Assembly: GCF_000730645.1 (NCBI RefSeq)
Contig: NZ_BBIU01000008.1
Coordinates: 1 to 64,000, forward strand
Source of the DNA: Pseudomonas parafulva NBRC 16636 = DSM 17004
GTDB lineage: Bacteria > Pseudomonadota > Gammaproteobacteria > Pseudomonadales > Pseudomonadaceae
DNA length: 64,000 bases
Direction of reading: 5' to 3'
Below, in pieces: positions 8,283-18,157 of the stretch. Below the pieces are notes generated by a model, which saw only the letters and a program-made list of their open reading frames with translations, had not been told where the DNA came from and searched no databases. The first letter of the stretch is position 1, and the number at the start of each line of letters is the position of its first letter. Made by a program: the position numbers and the translations under genes.

Positions 8283-8906
8283 ATGCTACGTATTCTGGGC
8301 AGGGCCTCTTCGATCAACGTGCGCAAGGTGCTCTGGGCGTGCGCCGAGCTTCAGTTGCCGTATGACCGCGAAGACTGGGGTTCAGGCTTCCAGGCGACCC
8401 ACACGGCGCAGTTTCTTGCACTCAACCCGAATGCCATGGTGCCCGTGATCCAGGACGGTGACTTCACGCTGTGGGAGTCCAACAGCATCATCCGCTACCT
8501 GGCCAACCGCTACGGTGATGGCACCTTGTATCCGGTGGACCCGCAGGCAAGGGCCAGGATCGACCAGTGGATCGACTGGCAGGCTTCTGACCTGAACCGG
8601 TCCTGGAGCTACGCTTTCATGTCACTGGTACGCCACTCCCCCGTCCACCAGGAGCCCCAGGCGCTTGCGGCCGGTTGCGCAGACTGGTCGCGGCACATGC
8701 GCATCCTCGACCAGCAACTGGCCCGCACCGGTGCCTATGTGGCAGGCAATCATTTCACCCTGGCCGACATCCCGATTGGCCTGTCGGTAAACCGCTGGTT
8801 CGAAACGCCCCTGGAGCACCCGGCCCTGCCAGCGGTACGTGATTACTACGAACGCCTGAGCGAGCGTGCCGCGTACCATGAGCACGGCCGCAACGGCACG
8901 CCTTGA
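8283..8906 (+). CDS. Glutathione S-transferase family protein
   Basis: 207 residues, the usual length for a soluble cytoplasmic GST. The thioredoxin-like N-domain (1-80) has [16 protein letters not shown], with Ser8/Ser9 near the glutathione-activating position, then [25 protein letters not shown], the cis-Pro and glutathione-binding ESNSI motif. The C-terminal helical domain contains the N-capping FTLADI. The ATG at 8283 follows AAGGACG. The next gene, a GNAT, starts 20 bp downstream and is probably co-transcribed. Substrate unknown. Confidence 0.88.
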   Translation: MLRILGRASSINVRKVLWACAELQLPYDREDWGSGFQATHTAQFLALNPNAMVPVIQDGDFTLWESNSIIRYLANRYGDGTLYPVDPQARARIDQWIDWQASDLNRSWSYAFMSLVRHSPVHQEPQALAAGCADWSRHMRILDQQLARTGAYVAGNHFTLADIPIGLSVNRWFETPLEHPALPAVRDYYERLSERAAYHEHGRNGTP

Positions 8907-8926
8907 ACTGCTGTGGAGGTAGACCG

Positions 8927-9385
8927 ATGAGCGCAACCCTGCGCCTGGCAACACCGGGCGATGTCGACGTGCTGTTCGACATCCGCACCAGCGTTACCCA
9001 GAACCATTTATCACGCCAGCAGATGCACGCGCTGGGCATCACCGCAGAGGTACTGACCGAGGCAATCAACAGCGCGCCCTGCGCTTGGGTGGCCGAATGG
9101 CACGACCAGCCCGCAGGCTTTGCCATGGTCGACCTGCAGGAAGGTGAGCTGTTCGCCCTGTTTGTGCGCCCCGGGCTGGAAGGCAACGGGTTGGGTACGC
9201 TGCTGTTGCAACAAGCCGAGCAAGCTCTGTTTGAGCACCACGCGGTCATTCACCTGACCACCGACGGCGACCCGGCCATGCGGGCCAATGCGCTGTACCG
9301 GCGTGCCGGCTGGGTGTGCACCGCTCAGCTGGATGCGCGAGACGTGCGGTTCGAGAAACACCGGCCCGTGGCAGCGGGCCGGTAG
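8927..9385 (+). CDS. GNAT family N-acetyltransferase
   Basis: 152 residues from the ATG at 8927 with GGAGGT eight bases upstream. The core has a beta-strand ending in LFVRPGLEGNGLGTLLLQQAE, the acetyl-CoA pyrophosphate-binding V-x-P-x2-x-G-x-G-x-G/A pattern, and a late ANALYRRAGW segment typical of GNATs. Transfers an acyl group from CoA to an unknown amine. The last codons contain a perfect 8-bp hairpin (CCGGCCCG/CGGGCCGG, 9361-9382) that could help end transcription. Confidence 0.85.
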   Translation: MSATLRLATPGDVDVLFDIRTSVTQNHLSRQQMHALGITAEVLTEAINSAPCAWVAEWHDQPAGFAMVDLQEGELFALFVRPGLEGNGLGTLLLQQAEQALFEHHAVIHLTTDGDPAMRANALYRRAGWVCTAQLDARDVRFEKHRPVAAGR

Positions 9386-9391
9386 CCGCCC

Positions 9392-10561
9392 TCACACTGC
9401 GACCTGAGCCGCGCTGGCACGCCCCCGCCAGGCGAAAAGCACTACCATGGCCAGGCCCAGCGCAGCGGTAGCCGCCCCGGCGATGGCAATTGCCCGGTAG
9501 CCCAGCCCGGCATTGATCACTGCACCGCCCAAGGCAGCGCCGATGGCGTTACCCAGGTTGAATGCCCCGATGTTTACCGCCGAGGCCAGGTTCGGCGCCT
9601 GCCTGGTGGCTTCCATCACGCGCATCTGCAGGGGCGGCACCAACGCAAAGCTGGCCGCCCCCCACACCACGATGGCCATGGCCGTTGGCAGCGGCCAGGC
9701 GAGCACCCACGGTAACCCCAGCAGCACGGCAATCAGCACGGCCAGCGATACGACAAGGGTGCGGTCAACCGAACGGTCCGCTGCCTTGCCGCCCCAGACG
9801 TTACCCAGCGTCAGGCCAATGCCGAAAAGCACCAGCATGCCGGTGACGAAGGTCGTGGAGGCCCCTGCTTCGTTCTGCAAAATCGGTGCAATGTAGGTGA
9901 ATACCGTAAACATCGCACTGGAGCCGACCACCGTCAGCAACAGCGCTGCCAGCACCGGGCCACGGGTCAGCACGCGGATCTCCGCCAGCACCCCGTCACC
10001 TTTGGGCGAGGGCACATTCGGCAAGGCGTACCACAGGGTAGTCATCGCCACCAGGCCAAGCCCGGCAATCCCCCAGAACGCGGTTCGCCACCCAAGCATT
10101 TCGCCGAACCAGGTCGCCAGCGGTACCCCGCCAATGGTGGCCAGCGTCAGGCCCATGAACATGGCGGCCACCGCCCCGGCGCGTTTGTCCGGCGGCACAA
10201 CGCTGGCTGCCACTATGGCGCCGATACCGAAAAATGCCCCGTGGTTCATCGAAGTGACCACCCGCGCCACCAGGAGGCTGGTGTAGTCGCTGGCCAAGGC
10301 CGACATCACGTTGCCTAGGGTGAAAATCGCCATCAGACCAATCAGCAAATAGCGCCGCGGGATGCGCACAGTGGCCAAGGTCATCAACGGCGCGCCAATC
10401 AGCACGCCCAGGGCGTAAGCACTGACCAACAGCCCTGCAGCCGGGATGGAAACACCCAGGTCGGTGGCGATGCTGGGCAGCATGCCCATGGGGGCAAATT
10501 CAGTGACGCCGATGCCGAAGGCACCGATGGCAAGTGCAACAAGTGGGGGGTTGATACGCAT
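9392..10561 (-). CDS. MFS transporter, DHA1/AraJ-type efflux permease
   Basis: 389 residues, 12 predicted membrane helices. FGIGVTEFAPMGMLPSIATDLG in TM1 and GALIGAPLMTLATVRIPRRYLL after TM2 are typical of drug:H+ antiporter-1 members such as AraJ/YdhP. Probably exports a small hydrophobic compound or sugar. Divergent from a LysR gene (10656) with only 94 bp between, so the LysR protein very likely controls it. Confidence 0.88.
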   Translation of the reverse strand: MRINPPLVALAIGAFGIGVTEFAPMGMLPSIATDLGVSIPAAGLLVSAYALGVLIGAPLMTLATVRIPRRYLLIGLMAIFTLGNVMSALASDYTSLLVARVVTSMNHGAFFGIGAIVAASVVPPDKRAGAVAAMFMGLTLATIGGVPLATWFGEMLGWRTAFWGIAGLGLVAMTTLWYALPNVPSPKGDGVLAEIRVLTRGPVLAALLLTVVGSSAMFTVFTYIAPILQNEAGASTTFVTGMLVLFGIGLTLGNVWGGKAADRSVDRTLVVSLAVLIAVLLGLPWVLAWPLPTAMAIVVWGAASFALVPPLQMRVMEATRQAPNLASAVNIGAFNLGNAIGAALGGAVINAGLGYRAIAIAGAATAALGLAMVVLFAWRGRASAAQVAV

Positions 10562-10655
10562 GGCTGGCTCCTTATCTGTGCTGCAAATGCTACGATCTGT
10601 TTCGAAGCCCTACTAGACCGCTTTTTTACCAACCACCTTTGCTTGAGAGGCACAA

Positions 10656-11591
10656 ATGGAACTGGCTGGACGCTCCGGTGAAATGGAGGTGTTCGCACGT
10701 GTGGCGCAAGCAGGCAGCTTGTCCGCCGCCGCCCGGGCGCTAGGCCTGACCCCCTCCGCCGTCAGCCGCATCCTGGCACGCACCGAGCAGCGCCTGGGCA
10801 CGCGCCTGATGTTGCGCACAACCCGGGCGATCACCTTGACCCCAGAGGGCGAGGCCTACTTGCGCGGTGCGCACCGGGTACTTGCCGACATGCTCGAAGT
10901 GGAACAGGCCATCACCGACCAGGGTGTGCCCCGTGGCCGCCTGCGGGTCAGCGCCGCACTGGGGCACGGCCGCATGACCGTGGTGCCCCTGGTAGCAGCC
11001 TTCAGCGCCCGCTACCCGCAGGTGCTGGTGGACCTTACCCTCAGTGACGAACTGGCGGACATCCTGGGCGGCCAGGCCGACGTGGCCCTGCGTTTCGGTG
11101 AGCTCCCCGACAGTTCCTTGAGCGCACGCCTGATCGGCGACACCGGCCAGGCCATCGTGGCCTCGCCTGGCTACCTGCAGCGCTGCGGCACGCCCCACGT
11201 GCCAGAAGACCTGCAAAACCACAACTGCCTGCGTTTCAACTTCCGCCGGGCGACACCCGACTGGCCGTTCAGCCGTGACGGTCAACTGTTCAGGCTGAAG
11301 GTGAACGGCAACATCCAATGCAGCAGCGGAGAGGCATTGGCGCAGTTGGCCAGGCTGGGCGCGGGCGTGGCACGCATTGGTACGTTCACCGTGGCAGAAG
11401 ACCTGGCTAGCGGGCGCCTGGTATCACTGCTCGACGGCTACAACCCCGGTGACCGCGAACCGATCCATGCCGTGTTCGCGGGCGGGCCGTCCATGCCCGC
11501 GCGGGTGCGGGTGTTCGTCGACTTTCTGGTGGCGCACCACCAAGGGCATCAGCATTGGGCTACGGCGTCGCCCCAAACGCCGCACAGATAG
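10656..11591 (+). CDS. LysR-family transcriptional regulator
   Basis: 311 residues. The HTH at about 8-65 (MEVFARVAQAGSLSAAARALGLTPSAVSRIL) and the effector domain are of the CrgA/DmlR-like LysR subgroup. The start at 10656 follows GAGAGG. Divergently arranged with the MFS efflux gene, which is its likely target. Ligand unknown. Confidence 0.9.
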   Translation: MELAGRSGEMEVFARVAQAGSLSAAARALGLTPSAVSRILARTEQRLGTRLMLRTTRAITLTPEGEAYLRGAHRVLADMLEVEQAITDQGVPRGRLRVSAALGHGRMTVVPLVAAFSARYPQVLVDLTLSDELADILGGQADVALRFGELPDSSLSARLIGDTGQAIVASPGYLQRCGTPHVPEDLQNHNCLRFNFRRATPDWPFSRDGQLFRLKVNGNIQCSSGEALAQLARLGAGVARIGTFTVAEDLASGRLVSLLDGYNPGDREPIHAVFAGGPSMPARVRVFVDFLVAHHQGHQHWATASPQTPHR

Positions 11592-11603
11592 CACCTGTGG
11601 GGG

Positions 11604-12068
11604 TCAACCACCTGCGACGCGCCCTGCCATCCCAGCCAGCGCCTTGCGCAGGCTTGGCAGGTCGCTGTAGCGGTGCTCGGCGGTAACCTTGCCATGGCTC
11701 AGTTCCAGCCACTGCACCGAATCGCGGTCGCCCCCATACTGCGCTGCCACTTCGCCGCTGCGGTCGAGCAGAATGCGGTAATTGGCCGAGCGCATGGCTG
11801 GCACCATCACGGCCTGGACCATGCTGGGCATTTTCTCGATGTCGGCCACAAACACCACTCCGCGGGCCTCCAGATAGCCTGCAGGCGTATGCTCCACGGC
11901 GCTGTTGACCAACCGTGCACTGGCCATGCTGCGGGCCACCATCACCACCCGCGTGTCATCAGCAAGGGTATAGGCCTTGTCGTGCTGGTCATTCAACGTC
12001 CAGTTGCCGGCAGCCTGCGCCAGGGGCGTGAGCACTAAGGTCAGAAGCAGTAACAATGAGGGGCGCAT
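11604..12068 (-). CDS. Secreted thioredoxin-fold-like protein of unknown function
   Basis: 154 residues from the ATG at 12068. The first 19 residues (MRPSLLLLLTLVLTPLAQA) are a clear signal peptide with cleavage after AQA, so the mature protein is periplasmic. The mature part has LNDQHDKAYTLADDTRVVMVARSM, like the opening of a YtfJ/thioredoxin-like domain, but no CxxC. Similar Pseudomonas proteins are often mislabelled FAD/FMN dehydrogenase; no flavin motif is visible here. It converges on the LysR gene with a 12-bp gap. Confidence 0.65.
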   Translation of the reverse strand: MRPSLLLLLTLVLTPLAQAAGNWTLNDQHDKAYTLADDTRVVMVARSMASARLVNSAVEHTPAGYLEARGVVFVADIEKMPSMVQAVMVPAMRSANYRILLDRSGEVAAQYGGDRDSVQWLELSHGKVTAEHRYSDLPSLRKALAGMAGRVAGG

Positions 12069-12195
12069 GCGGCTGTCTCGCAGTGAAGGTTCACACACAC
12101 TAGACGGGTTGTTCGCGCTCGCCAAGCCGCCGTGCTTGAAGCGGTGGGCAGATGTTGCACAATAGCGCGGTCAGATGCCCGTCAAAGGAAGCCTC

Positions 12196-12687
12196 ATGCT
12201 GTATGTCGTCATGCTGGGCGGCCGCCACCCAGGCGCCAAGATCGAAGTGCACGACGTGGTCTTCGCCCAGGCCGAAACCCTTCAGCAAACCTACCCGCAG
12301 CTACGTGACGCCTGGTTCGGCAGCCTGCAGGGCCTGCACGTGGACAGTTGGCTGGAGGTAGACGGGGTGGACGGCCAGCGCATCGAGTGGCACACCCAGC
12401 CCCCTGCTCGCGGGGCCAACCGCCTGTATTTCATCAACCTGGGTGGCTACGAGCGGGGTGTGTTCGGCGAAGCGCACCGGTACCTGCTGGTGAGTGCCCG
12501 CAACAAGACCGATGCCAAAGCGCTGGGAAAACTGCAGATGGCTGCCGGGTGGTTGAAGCCGCATACCGACGCGCTGCTGAACGTGGACGACTGCCTGGCT
12601 ATTGACCAGGTGGGCGGGCTGCACCTGCACCTAGTGCCGGGGCCACACAAACCGACCGTCGCGCGTAACGACTACATCCCCATCTGA
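12196..12687 (+). CDS. DUF1543 domain-containing protein
   Basis: 163 residues from the ATG at 12196 with AAGGAAG seven bases upstream. The duplicated pattern LYVVMLGGRHPGAKIEVHDVVF and LYFINLGGYERGVFGEAHRYLLV is the signature of DUF1543, which has a tandem repeat of the same fold. Cytoplasmic; function unknown in the family. It stands alone between a divergent secreted protein and an SDR gene. Confidence 0.8.
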   Translation: MLYVVMLGGRHPGAKIEVHDVVFAQAETLQQTYPQLRDAWFGSLQGLHVDSWLEVDGVDGQRIEWHTQPPARGANRLYFINLGGYERGVFGEAHRYLLVSARNKTDAKALGKLQMAAGWLKPHTDALLNVDDCLAIDQVGGLHLHLVPGPHKPTVARNDYIPI

Positions 12688-12795
12688 CTCGGACCCTTCA
12701 ACCGCTGGCCCTACCCTTCCCCGCAGCCGATGGAGCTTCGGCGCCCTGAAGTGGTCTACCCCTCAAGCCGAGCCCACCGCCCCGAGGGGAATACC

Positions 12796-13566
12796 ATGAG
12801 CCTGATCCCAGCCTTGCCTGGCCCCGCCAACGTACTGATTTGCGGCGCCAGCCGTGGCATCGGGCTGGCGCTGTGCAAAGCGCTGCTGGCCCGCGACGAT
12901 GTGCGTGTGCTGGTTGCCGTGGCGCGCCAGGCCAGCACCTGCGAAGCGCTGGGGGCACTGGGCAGGCAGTATGGCGAACGTGTGAGGCTGGTCGACTGCG
13001 ACGCCAGGCACGAAGGCTCACTGGCGCTGCTGGCCACGGAGGTGGGTAGGGTTTGTGAGCACCTGAACCTCGTTGTCAGCACCCTCGGCATCCTGCACCA
13101 GGAAAACGCCAAGGCGGAAAAAACCCTGGCACAGCTTGACCTGGCGGGCTTGCAAGCAAGCTTCGCCACTAACGCCTTTGCGCCAATCCTACTGCTCAAG
13201 CACGTGCTGCCTTTTCTGCGTAAGCAGCCTGCCACGTTCGCGGCGTTGTCTGCCCGTGTCGGCTCGATAAGCGACAACCGGTTGGGCGGTTGGTACAGCT
13301 ACCGATCAAGCAAGGCGGCCCTCAACCAGCTGCTGCACACGGCCAGCATCGAGTTGAAGCGGGTCAACCCGGCTGCCACGGTGCTGGCACTGCACCCCGG
13401 TACCACCGACACAGAGCTTTCCCGGCCCTTCCAAGGGAATGTGCCGGAAGGCAAGTTGTTCGAAACAGGGTTTGCAGCGCGCTGCGTCATCGAACTGGTG
13501 GGGCGCTTGGGGCCGTCGGTGACGGGCAGTTTCTGGGGGTGGGATGGTGAGCGGATTGGGTGGTAG
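12796..13566 (+). CDS. Short-chain dehydrogenase, C-factor-like
   Basis: 256 residues from the ATG at 12796 with GAGGGG upstream. The Rossmann N-terminus reads NVLICGASRGIGLAL (the TGxxxGIG motif as CGASRGIG), and the catalytic YRSSK (Y-x3-K) follows the position of the usual active-site Ser (ALSARVGS). It looks like the CsgA/C-factor-type SDRs widespread in Gammaproteobacteria. NAD(P)H-dependent oxidoreductase; substrate unknown. The preceding gap (12688-12795) holds nothing obvious. Confidence 0.85.
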   Translation: MSLIPALPGPANVLICGASRGIGLALCKALLARDDVRVLVAVARQASTCEALGALGRQYGERVRLVDCDARHEGSLALLATEVGRVCEHLNLVVSTLGILHQENAKAEKTLAQLDLAGLQASFATNAFAPILLLKHVLPFLRKQPATFAALSARVGSISDNRLGGWYSYRSSKAALNQLLHTASIELKRVNPAATVLALHPGTTDTELSRPFQGNVPEGKLFETGFAARCVIELVGRLGPSVTGSFWGWDGERIGW

Positions 13567-13689
13567 GGAACCTTACCTCGACCCTGCACCCGCTCGTCGT
13601 TGTGCGCACTAAAAAACGCGAGGCCTGTTCAATTTCCCCCATGACCCGCCGATACACCGTCAACGACTTGCCGTTTCCGGAGCCTTTCA

Positions 13690-15690
13690 ATGTCACTGAT
13701 CCCCGCACGTATCTCGCAGCGCATGACGTTAGCCATCCTGGCTTTGCTGGTTCTTACTGCTGCTGCGATATTTGCGGTGATTACCCTGGGTGGCAAACCC
13801 CGGCTGCTGGCCGCCGGAACGGACGCGGCCGAGCAGTCGGCAAAGGCCCTGACCAACGAACTGGCCCTGCCGCTGAACCGCATCGAGGGTACGGCCTCTG
13901 CCATGGCGCTGCTGGCACAGACCCTGCCTCACGATGTGGCGCTTTTCCAGGATAACCTGGCGGGCATTATCGACAGCCAAGGCAATGCCGCCATCGCAGG
14001 CGGCGGCGTTTGGCCAGAGCCCAACGCGTTCACGGCGGGGACCGAACGGCGTAGTTTTTTCTGGTCACGTAACGCCGACAACAAGCTGGTTTTTTCCGCC
14101 GAATACAACGATGCAAATACGCCGCCCTATCAGGCTGAGTCCTGGTATACCGGTGTCAAGTCCACCGCGCCTGGTCGTTGTGTCTGGTCGGACGCTTACC
14201 AGGACGCCGTAAGCGGTGTGGCAATGACCACATGCAGTGTGCCCTATCGCAATGGGGCCGCGTTCGCAGGTGTGGCCACCATCGACTTGAAGCTGGACGG
14301 CCTGGCCACTTTTCTCAAAGAGAAAGGCGATATAACAGGCGGTTATGCGTTTGCCGTGGATGCCTCGGGTAACGTGCTTTTCTTCCCCGATACCAAAGCC
14401 GACAAGGCACTGCTGACCGTCGCCACCCTGGGCCAGGAGCAGCCCTGGCTCAAGCCCGTGGCGAATCGCCTGGCCGACAAGTCGCAGGCCCTCTCAACCT
14501 TCAGGCTGGATGACGATGGTAGGCTGGGCACGCCGGCGTACGTGACGCTGGCAACCATGGATAGCACCGGCTGGCGAATTGGCCTGGTAACGCCTGAATC
14601 CAGAGTTGTGGGCCTGGCAAATCATCTGACCGCGCAGATACTCTTGTTCCTGTTACCCCTGATGGCCATCCTGCTCGGCCTCGCCTGGCTGGCCGGCAAG
14701 CGGCTGTTGGTGCAGCTTGAGGAAACCACGCGGCAAATCGATACCCTGGGCCAAGGCGGCCAGGCCGGGGCTGGGCTGGAAATCGTACGCGCCGATGAAA
14801 TTGGTGCGCTACGCGAATCGGTCAATCATTACGCGGGCTCGTTGCGCGACATGCTGCACCGCATCGCCCAGGAATCTGTCTCGCTTGAGCGTCAGGCTGA
14901 CGAGCTGGCGCAATTGTCACACGGCTTGGCTGAACGCGCAGAGGCCCAACGGCAGGACAACACCCTGCTGGCCACGGCAATCACCGAAATGTCGGCCAGT
15001 GCCAATGAAGTCGCACACAACACGTCTGATTGTTCCGACACTGCCCGGCGCTCATTGGATGACGCGCAGCAAAGCCAGAACCAGGTCAACGGCAACAGCC
15101 AGTTCATCGAGGGCCTGGCCACCGATATCTCCGGGGCTGCCGACGCTATCACGCAATTGGGAGCGGACATCGAACGTGTGGGGAGCGTGCTGGAGGTCAT
15201 CAAATCCATTTCGCAACAAACCAACCTGTTGGCACTCAACGCAGCCATCGAGGCTGCGCGCGCCGGCGAGCAGGGGCGTGGTTTCGCGGTAGTGGCCGAC
15301 GAAGTGCGTACGTTGGCCGGCCGCACGCAAACCTCTGCGAACGAGATTCAGGAGATGATTTCGCAACTTCGCCAGGCTTCAAGTTCAGCCGTTGCAACCA
15401 TGCAAAACGGCGCCGAACGTACCCGGTCATCGGTTCAACAGGCGGCAGGTGTTGCATCCACACTGGGCACCACGGTGAAAAGCTTCGACGACATCGTCCA
15501 GCGCGCGCAACAAATTGCGGTGGCCGCTCAGCAACAAAGTCACGTCACCCACGAAATCAACGAACTCGCCGTGCGTATTCATGCCTCCAGCGAGCAAGGG
15601 GCACGGGATGCCAATGCACTGCGTGAATTAGGCAAAGGCATGCAATCGATCTCAAGCCGGCTGGGCGACTTGAGCCGGGGTGGGCGATAG
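13690..15690 (+). CDS. Methyl-accepting chemotaxis protein with dCache sensor
   Basis: 666 residues. TM1 (about 12-35), a periplasmic double-Cache domain (about 40-310), TM2 (about 317-338), a HAMP-like linker, and a cytoplasmic signalling domain whose hairpin tip reads [41 protein letters not shown], invariant in chemoreceptors that bind CheA/CheW. The ligand pocket region has YQAESWY and WSDAYQD; the Arg of the canonical amino-acid dCache motif (YxxxxRxWY) is not obvious, so an amino acid ligand is not assured. No CheR-tethering pentapeptide is seen at the C-terminus. Confidence 0.92.
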   Translation: MSLIPARISQRMTLAILALLVLTAAAIFAVITLGGKPRLLAAGTDAAEQSAKALTNELALPLNRIEGTASAMALLAQTLPHDVALFQDNLAGIIDSQGNAAIAGGGVWPEPNAFTAGTERRSFFWSRNADNKLVFSAEYNDANTPPYQAESWYTGVKSTAPGRCVWSDAYQDAVSGVAMTTCSVPYRNGAAFAGVATIDLKLDGLATFLKEKGDITGGYAFAVDASGNVLFFPDTKADKALLTVATLGQEQPWLKPVANRLADKSQALSTFRLDDDGRLGTPAYVTLATMDSTGWRIGLVTPESRVVGLANHLTAQILLFLLPLMAILLGLAWLAGKRLLVQLEETTRQIDTLGQGGQAGAGLEIVRADEIGALRESVNHYAGSLRDMLHRIAQESVSLERQADELAQLSHGLAERAEAQRQDNTLLATAITEMSASANEVAHNTSDCSDTARRSLDDAQQSQNQVNGNSQFIEGLATDISGAADAITQLGADIERVGSVLEVIKSISQQTNLLALNAAIEAARAGEQGRGFAVVADEVRTLAGRTQTSANEIQEMISQLRQASSSAVATMQNGAERTRSSVQQAAGVASTLGTTVKSFDDIVQRAQQIAVAAQQQSHVTHEINELAVRIHASSEQGARDANALRELGKGMQSISSRLGDLSRGGR

Positions 15691-15809
15691 TCCTTCAGTG
15701 CGGGGAGCAGTCAGGGACAGGATATTGATAGATAACAACCGCCGGCGCTGGAGTTTCCGCAGGCGGTGCTATAGGCACATCTCCCGAGCATGCGGCTCAG
15801 GAAATCGGC

Positions 15810-16094
15810 TCAAGGATGCTCGGTGGACACCGAGTTGTTAGCCTCAACATCCTTCATGTCCTCCTCCAGCACATCCGCATCACGGGCCTCATCCTCGTGG
15901 GTACGTGCAGTGCCGTTGTCGCGGGGTACCTGGCTGTCCTGATCGGAACCGGGGTTGCCTGGCGGTGGGTTCCAGTCTTCGGGCCGCTGCTGGGCCCCAT
16001 TTTCCCCAGCACCCTGCTTAGGTTCGGATGGCGTCTGCTCCAGGCCGGAGCCATGGCCTTCACCGGTGTCAGCGATGTTGTGATCAATGGACAT
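15810..16094 (-). CDS. Small acidic, disordered protein
   Basis: 94 residues from the ATG at 16094, with AGGAG seven bases upstream; the ATG at 16100 sits too close to that site. The sequence is rich in Gly, Pro, Asn, Gln, Asp and Glu with no hydrophobic core (GSGLEQTPSEPKQGAGENG; EDEARDADVLEEDMKDVE), so it is probably intrinsically disordered, like small stress-associated Pseudomonas proteins. The opposite-strand frame over the same bases lacks a ribosome site and is rejected. Function unknown. Confidence 0.6.
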   Translation of the reverse strand: MSIDHNIADTGEGHGSGLEQTPSEPKQGAGENGAQQRPEDWNPPPGNPGSDQDSQVPRDNGTARTHEDEARDADVLEEDMKDVEANNSVSTEHP

Positions 16095-16167
16095 TGGCAT
16101 TCTCCTGATAAAGGCGCTTGAATGAGCACCTGAAATTCAGAGCCGCTGGCTGACCCGGGAGTGCCTG

Positions 16168-16674
16168 ATGGGCGACCAATGGCGCAGCAATGATCGGGAG
16201 GGTTTTTTGGACTACCACATTCGTGAAGCCACCTCAGACGATGCACAGGGCATCAGCAGCGTGATACTGGCCACGCTGCGCGTAACTAATGCGGCCGACT
16301 ACGACGCGGAAACGCTGAGCCGGGTAGCGATGTCGTTCACGCCGGCTGCTGTAGCGCAGTTGCTCGAACGGCGGATAACGTTCGTCGCCGTCAGTGACGG
16401 CATCGTGGCCACCGCGAGCCTTGAAAGCGACGTTCTCAGGAGCGTGTTCGTCAACCCGGCGAACCAACGCTCAGGCATCGGTGAACAACTGGTTCACCGC
16501 GTGGAATGCGAGGCACTCAAACGCGGTTTTGCTCTGTTGAAGGTTCCGTCCTCCGTTACGGCGCAAGGCTTCTACGCCAAGCTGGGGTATCGAAAGGTCC
16601 GCGAAGTCCTTCACGGCCTGGAGCGCACCGTTGTCATGGAGAAGTCGCTGGCGGACAGCGCTAGACAACCTTGA
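16168..16674 (+). CDS. GNAT family N-acetyltransferase
   Basis: 168 residues from the ATG at 16168 (GGGAG six bases upstream); a TTG at 16207 with GGAGG is an alternative that would begin at DYHIREATSDD, the usual GNAT start. The acetyl-CoA site is VFVNPANQRSGIGEQLVHRVE, followed by GFYAKLGYRKVRE, both standard for GNATs. Substrate unknown. Its 3' end overlaps the convergent small gene by 14 bp. Confidence 0.82.
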   Translation: MGDQWRSNDREGFLDYHIREATSDDAQGISSVILATLRVTNAADYDAETLSRVAMSFTPAAVAQLLERRITFVAVSDGIVATASLESDVLRSVFVNPANQRSGIGEQLVHRVECEALKRGFALLKVPSSVTAQGFYAKLGYRKVREVLHGLERTVVMEKSLADSARQP

Positions 16675-16885
16675 TCTGCGTAAGCCCCAACACCTCAGCC
16701 TGCGCCAGCACCTCTGCGGGCGTGGCATCGGCTGGTGGCATCACCAGGCTGTTCTCGCCATCACCAAAGTGCAGCACGATCAGGTGCAGCGCAGCGTCGT
16801 GGGCGGGGAGCTCAGCCTGGTTCAGCTCAAAGGTATGGCTCGACGCGTTGCCGTTGAGCAGGTAGTGAACGGTGAACGTTTGCAT
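16661..16885 (-). CDS. Small conserved hypothetical protein
   Basis: 74 residues from the ATG at 16885, preceded by GAGG; an in-frame ATG at 16900 is possible. The sequence (QTFTVHYLLNGNASSHTFELNQ; PPADATPAEVLAQAEVLGLTQIKVV) looks like a compact alpha/beta domain without catalytic motifs. I do not recognise a family. Codon use fits a real Pseudomonas gene. Confidence 0.6.
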   Translation of the reverse strand: MQTFTVHYLLNGNASSHTFELNQAELPAHDAALHLIVLHFGDGENSLVMPPADATPAEVLAQAEVLGLTQIKVV

Positions 16886-17002
16886 GAGCACCTCGATCAT
16901 GAGTGGGGGTCTTATTACCTGACCGACAGGACAGGAAAAGATTCATGTCGGGGTGCTCGCAGTCCTATCCATCAGGGCAGACCCGCCCTGTTGAGGTAAC
17001 GG

Positions 17003-18067
17003 TTACTGCTTCATGGTTTCTCGATAGGCCTCGATGAATGGTGCTTCGGCGGGATCGATCCGGTCCATGCCGGCCGCAATGCGGTGCCAGTAAGGGTACT
17101 GCGGTGCCAAGCGGGTAGCATTCTCGATCTGTTGCAGGTCTTCGCACGTCAGCTTCAGCGCCACGGCCTGCAGGTTGTCCTGCAACTGTTCAAGGGTGCG
17201 CCCGGCGGTGATGACGCTGGTGATACCGGGCCGGTCCTTCAGCCAAGCCAGGCATACCCGCGCGGGTGAACAGCCATGCCGCTCGCCAACCGAAATCAGC
17301 GTTTCGATGATGTCGTAGGCGCGCTCGCGGTCGTGCACATAGGGTTCCGGCCAATCGTTGCCCTGGCGCGTGCCCGTTGGCGTCTGCTGCCCGCGGCGAA
17401 CCTTGCCGGTCAACAAGCCCTCCCCCAGTGGCCCCCACACCAGCGTTGCGAAGCCCTGGTCGATGGCCATCGGCAAAAGCTCGTACTCGGCCTCGCGCGA
17501 CTCAGGGGTGTAGTAGATCTGTTGGGACACCGGCTGTTGCCAACCATTGAGTTGGGCACTGCCGAGGGTCTTCATCATCTGCCAGGCGGTGTAGTTGGAG
17601 GTGCCGAAGTAGCGGATCTTGCCGCTTTGCACCAGGTGGTCCAAGGCTGCAAGGGTCTCCTCGACAGGCGTAACGCCGTCCCAGTTATGGATCTGGTACA
17701 GGTCGATATGGTCAGTGCCAAGGCGCTTGAGGCTGGCTTCACAAGCGCGGATCAGGTGATAGCGTGATGCGCCGCTGTCATTGGGGTTGTCACCCATCGG
17801 GCTGCGCGCCTTGCTGGCCAGAATGACCGACTGACGTCGCTCGCCCAGCGCCTTGCCCACGATCTCCTCAGCCAGCCCGTGGGAATACAGGTCGGCCGTG
17901 TCCACCAGGTTGACGCCCGCATCAAAGGCCGCGTCGAACATGCGCCTGGCCAGGTCCACATCCACACTGCCGGTTTTCTCGAAGGCGCCGCGCCCACCAA
18001 ATGGGACGGTCCCTACGACCAGTTCGGACACCATCAGCCCGGTATTGCCAAGTGCACGGTACTTCAT
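17003..18067 (-). CDS. Aldo/keto reductase
   Basis: 354 residues, TIM-barrel NADPH-dependent oxidoreductase. FDAAFDAGVNLVDTADLYSHG contains the catalytic Asp and Tyr, and the Lys (ILASKARS) and His (DLYQIHNWD) of the tetrad follow. The length suits the AKR11/12-like bacterial group. Reduces or oxidises an unknown carbonyl/sugar alcohol. Flanking genes are unrelated; 90 bp separate it from the upstream lipoprotein gene on the same strand. Confidence 0.88.
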   Translation of the reverse strand: MKYRALGNTGLMVSELVVGTVPFGGRGAFEKTGSVDVDLARRMFDAAFDAGVNLVDTADLYSHGLAEEIVGKALGERRQSVILASKARSPMGDNPNDSGASRYHLIRACEASLKRLGTDHIDLYQIHNWDGVTPVEETLAALDHLVQSGKIRYFGTSNYTAWQMMKTLGSAQLNGWQQPVSQQIYYTPESREAEYELLPMAIDQGFATLVWGPLGEGLLTGKVRRGQQTPTGTRQGNDWPEPYVHDRERAYDIIETLISVGERHGCSPARVCLAWLKDRPGITSVITAGRTLEQLQDNLQAVALKLTCEDLQQIENATRLAPQYPYWHRIAAGMDRIDPAEAPFIEAYRETMKQ

Positions 18068-18157
18068 GGGGTACTCCTTTCAAAAGACCTGAAGTACCGA
18101 CGACAATGGCGGCTGAATCGTTCCATCCGTCGCACACGCACCTGGCGTGAAAACTTG

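Noticed and set aside
15816..16121. Hydrophobic 101-codon plus-strand frame
   Set aside because: Opposite a small gene with a good AGGAG site; the hydrophobicity is the expected complement of an acidic disordered protein.
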